From positions 5,901,604 through 5,965,603 of the forward strand of contig CM055754.1 in the NCBI GenBank assembly GCA_029465975.1: 64,000 bases of DNA, in the 5' to 3' direction. Numbering within the stretch: position 1 is the first letter of the stretch; each line of letters opens with the position of its first letter. The DNA is from Dallia pectoralis. Lineage: Eukaryota; Chordata; Actinopteri; Esociformes; Umbridae. This document shows positions 60,491-64,000 of this stretch, piece after piece. Made by a program: the position numbers and the translations under genes. The notes under the pieces are model-generated. The model saw only the letters and a list, made by a program, of their open reading frames with translations. It was not told the DNA's origin and did not search any database.

Positions 60491-62925
60491 TTAGGGGTGT
60501 TCCTTGTGTCCCTGCAGAGAAGTACAGCAGCCTGCCTTGAGCCCCCCAGCCTCCTGTGTGTCCACCTTGCTCGCCGCCCTCGTCCTACATCTGTCTTCTG
60601 TCTTCCGTCTTCTGGCTGCGCAGGGCCCTCTTCCTTCTACTAGAGTGGAAGCCGGAAGTCATTGTTTAACACTGCCTTAAGGTCCAGAAGAAAATGCACG
60701 GCATTCTCTGGTAAAAAATAAAATCGGTAGCCAATTTGCAGAGTTTTACATGTCATGAATGTATTTTAAACCAACAGCAGTAACTGGGCCACTAGCCCCC
60801 ACCGCCTTGCTTTGATTTAATTCAACATGTAATCAAGATTTTTATTCGCATGGACAGGCCAAAAATGTATTGTTGCGCAAGAGTAATCAGTTCTTCTGAT
60901 GAGAAGATCATTGAGGCATAAGTTCCGTCCCCACCGTTTGGCTTCTTCAGGCTCTTGGGTTCGTTTTCTATTCCCCGGCCACCGACAGCAGAGCTTTTAG
61001 GTTCAAGAACGAAAGACAGCAAAATAAACACCACCTAACATTAAGAACCAAGTCAGTGACGAAGCCGAATAAATGAAGCTGGAGCCGAACAAAGCTGAAG
61101 CCTGAGGCGCCGCTTCACCCTGCGTCGAGTTGACGCCTGCAGAGGTTCAGTGGGGAAAATAAATAAAGAAATAATTGGAGTAAAAATTATTTGACTTAAG
61201 TGTTCTTGCTGAGGCATACTGGTTTGGCTATAGACGCAATGGGTGGAAGAGGCCAGTCCGCGGGCAGACCAGGGCATCAGCCAGGCCACAGCAAGGGGGC
61301 AGGAGTGGGGTGCCCTGGGGAAAGCACGCTACCATAGGCTGGGCATGTGACGGAAGCACGGCTCATTTCTGCTCGTAAAAGTCTGGACATCCAAACAAAT
61401 CTTGAGAGAAATTCCCAATGCAATTTACGCCGAACAAGTCCCTCCTGGCAAATGCAGGCTGAAACCAAGAGCAGATTCTCGCCTGACTTCCACTTATTGT
61501 AACCGTCATCCAAACCAATTGGTAAGGGTTTAGGCTTTCCCGTGAGGATTGGTACAAACCAGTATCGTTTCCCCTATAGCCAGTTGGCTGCAAAACAAGA
61601 GTCAGTGCCTGTGGGGAGAACATGTCTCAAGCCGAGCGAGAGACTCTCAAGCATGAGCGTGCCGTCTCTCTACACTGGTGGCTGAAGATGCTTGTCAATG
61701 CGACATTTAGAGGCCCCCCTGTGTGCCAGAGTGGCCAAGACGGCACAACCTGGTGTTACCGGGTCAACCGTACATGACACCGTAAAACTGAAGGTCACCA
61801 CACCAATTAGGGAAAATACAGTGTGTGTACTGTATTCATTACTGTATTCATTACTGTATTCATTCTTAGCGCGCATGTTGAACCCAAAGAAACACGTTCG
61901 ACTGCAGTTTAAGACAAAGGTCAGAGGTCATAGGAAACCTGTTGGAGCGCACAGCCCAGCCCCAAACATAAAACTAAAAATAAACCTTTTGTCACCATAC
62001 AAATCTAGGCTTGGATTTATGAATAAAACAAACTACTAATAAATGGCGACCGTTTGTTGTGCATGCAAATCCTGTGATGTATGCGTTTTTGCCTGCATGA
62101 AGAGAAAAAACATACGATTAATAAATAAGATGCAGACTGTTCTTTAGATTCAAAATGGTGTCCAAACACCACCAGGAGACGTGTCCTTGTACGCCCGTTG
62201 CGCTCGCCCTCGTCACCCATCTTCCTCTTCATCTTTTGGACTATGCCAGACAAGTCCTGTAGAACAACACAGCGCCCGCCGCTCCCCCGGGCAGGGCAGC
62301 CGAAGCAGGAAGGTAAACATGTCCATTGTAGTGGAGCTCAGAGCACACGGACGCTTTGCTCTGGGTTATGGTTGTCCTACACCAGACCCCCTCGTGTTCA
62401 GAGAGGGTTTCGAAAAAACAGTCGCCTACAAGCCAGGCTGACGCTGCACCTAGCGGCCGACGCTGCACCTACCTGACCTTTTGGCGCTCCATTTCTCTAG
62501 TCTCTATCTGGGGAAACCTAACCCATATCTGTAGGAACTTTTCTGAAGACAAATTAAAAGTGTCTGCAAGTGAATTATCAAATTCAGTGCAAATTCAGCC
62601 GGCCTGTTTCACCGGCACTACACAAACCCGATGGAGAGTGCTTGTAAAACAAACATGTCGTTATGCAGTGGAAGAGCACATCCAAGGCAAGTGCAATACG
62701 TCTGTCGCCCGAAACGGTTGCTGGTCGGTGGTACATCTCCGCTCCGAGCCTCTTCTGTGCAGGCGAGGCGAAACTCGAAGCCCGGTTCCTTTGGGACGTG
62801 TGGGCGGATGAGGTATTTTCAACACTTCCCGTTTTCTATCTGAATGCTCTTCCTGATGCTTCCCGAGGTCTCTTGATAATGCCGCACATCCGTCTGAAAC
62901 ATGACATGGTTCGAATGGTTTGGGC
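60491..62925. other. intron sequence with a 13-bp triplet repeat
   Basis: ACTGTATTCATT occurs three times in tandem (13-bp period, 61829-61867). No exon or transposon recognised elsewhere. Frames of 86-151 codons at 62181-62811 overlap on both strands without known motifs. Confidence 0.4.
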
Positions 62926-63022
62926 GAACTGATGTAACACACCTAAACGTGTGTGTGTGTGTGTGTGTGTAAATTAATGGCATGGGGAACTGATGTAACA
63001 CACCTAAATGTGTGTGTGTATA
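62926..63022. repeat. 61-bp direct duplication containing GT runs
   Basis: GAACTGATGTAACACACCTA is found at 62926 and 62987, each followed by AA(C/T)GTGTGTG, with GT runs of different length. Confidence 0.92.
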
Positions 63023-63740
63023 AATACATTTGTTTTCCGCAGTTTACATGACCGTGAATAGTATATAATTAAGAAGACGTTGTAATAACAGCTCTGTTCA
63101 ACAATGTCATCTACGACTAAAAACAAAGACTGAAAACACTCTAAAAGACTGTCCCAGATTGACACATGATCAGACACTTTCAGAACTGAACTATAATAAA
63201 AAGTTAGGACGTTCGGAGCACACGTTCATTCGAAGTATTTAGTGCACGTATATCCATTAGTACGGAATAACACCCAATGATCCTGACCTGCCAGAATGTC
63301 CTCCTAGCAAGGCCACACACTAAACACAACGGCAAATCAGGCATCCGTTGACCGACACTGTTTTAGTCTGATCTATCTTTCTAAAGAAAGACGGACGCTT
63401 CTCAGCTCGGTGAGATGCAAGGGACGGCCAGAGACACTGACGACGGCTGCCGTTTTCCCTATGTTTCCTGTCGTTTCCTCTCACAGACACGGCGCACGGC
63501 TGGAAAAGGCCAGGGAGCCGGAGAGACTCCCGGGGCCTAGAAACACAACCACATGTAGGGGAAAGGGGGGAGGGTGGCTGGAGAGGGAAGGATGGAGGGA
63601 AGTAGAGGGATGGAGGGAGGGAGGGAGGATGGGAAACTTGGTATGCACGGCCTGAAGACAACGTGCAGCTCGAGAGTTGATAGGAAGTGACAGGCTGCTG
63701 ATTAGTCAACTCTCAGCCCCTGCGACCAGTGGCTGTATTA

Positions 63741-63741
<1 letters not shown>
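63023..63741. other. intron sequence with G-rich GGGA run
   Basis: A GGGA/GGAGGGAT patch at 63560-63636. No gene is seen. The 129-codon minus-strand frame is partly this patch. Confidence 0.45.
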
Positions 63742-63781
<40 letters not shown>

Positions 63782-63836
63782 AACTTACATTCTACATCAG
63801 GCACACACACACACACGCACACACACACACACACAG
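63742..63836. repeat. two (AC)n microsatellites
   Basis: (AC)n at 63742-63776 and 63801-63835, separated by about 25 bp. They lie about 125 bp downstream (transcript sense) of the babam2 donor at 63960. Confidence 0.96.
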
Positions 63837-63960
63837 AGATAATCAAGACCCGTGTGCGTGGTGTTCTGCATACTTAAGGTTCTGCCTTCGCACGCACACA
63901 CACACATATTTAGAGGCGTGAGCCGGGAAAAGCACATGCAGGAGGACGTTCGCCGATTAC

Positions 63961-64000
63961 CTTGAGGAGATAGACCGGGATGTTGCTGAAGTCCACGGGC
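63961..64000 (-). CDS. babam2: babam2 internal coding exon (partial, cut by window edge)
   Basis: On the minus strand this reads ..PVDFSNIPVYLLK and ends at AAG followed by a GT donor (63960-63959, gtaatc). This matches the segment of BABAM2/BRE (BRCC45) that human BRE has as PVDFSNIPTYLLK, which is recalled family knowledge. The exon ends in phase 0. The single base before the CCC codon is G, which fits the Leu codon CTG expected there. Only 40 bp is visible because the 5' part lies beyond the right edge. BABAM2 is a UEV-fold scaffold subunit of the BRISC (cytoplasmic) and BRCA1-A (nuclear) deubiquitinase complexes, alongside BRCC3, an Abraxas protein and BABAM1. It is the most 5' babam2 exon in the window. 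Confidence 0.9.

Noticed and set aside
62181..62476. Possible exon with KRKMGDEGERN-like basic stretch
   Set aside because: Frames open on both strands, no family recognised, no clear splice pair.

Overview
This window is a piece of a vertebrate nuclear genome, almost certainly a teleost fish. The evidence is GT-AG spliced exons spread over tens of kilobases, abundant (CA)n, (GA)n and (TA)n microsatellites, at least a dozen minisatellite arrays, decayed Tc1/mariner-like transposons of fish type, a CACTA/EnSpm-like element ending in CACTGTAAAAAATT, and a 500-N scaffold gap. The Tc1 and retroposon fragments resemble families common in salmonid and pike-type fish. That is a recollection, not a database result, so the species is not claimed.

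One host gene can be recognised: babam2 (BRE/BRCC45), on the minus strand and running through the whole window. Five coding exons are readable. In transcript order they are 64000-63961 (cut by the window edge), 23884-23785, 18239-18169, 17873-17791 and 17684-17531. Splice sites and codon phases join correctly across the last four. The exon between 63961 and 23884, about 110 bp in other vertebrates, was not found and may lie in the N gap at 37812-38311. The final coding exon was not found in 1-17530 and probably lies left of the window. The encoded segment is the C-terminal half of a scaffold subunit of the BRISC and BRCA1-A K63-deubiquitinase complexes.

Everything else is intronic. Positions 1-17.5 kb hold Tc1 fragments, two possible solo LTRs and a 3.49-kb CACTA-like element (6515-10005). 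That element carries a spliced, host-like gene remnant and 27 copies of a 42-bp minisatellite. Positions 17.5-24.2 kb hold four clustered babam2 exons, 42-bp and 48-bp arrays, and a 20-bp array that starts 35 nt upstream of an exon's 3' splice site. Positions 24.2-37.8 kb hold six further minisatellites, a Tc1-family MITE, long CA and GA tracts and CpG-rich blocks. After the gap come a (TA)n tract inside a 12-bp inverted repeat, an internally deleted Tc1 copy, 30 copies of a 23-bp repeat, a (CA)78 tract, possible regulatory blocks (one with an RFX-type X-box), 22 copies of a 40-bp repeat and more Tc1 remnants.

No prokaryotic or viral gene system, CRISPR array, rRNA or tRNA was found. Most long open frames are translations of minisatellites or microsatellites. 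The least ordinary structure is the CACTA-like element with its internal multi-exon gene remnant.
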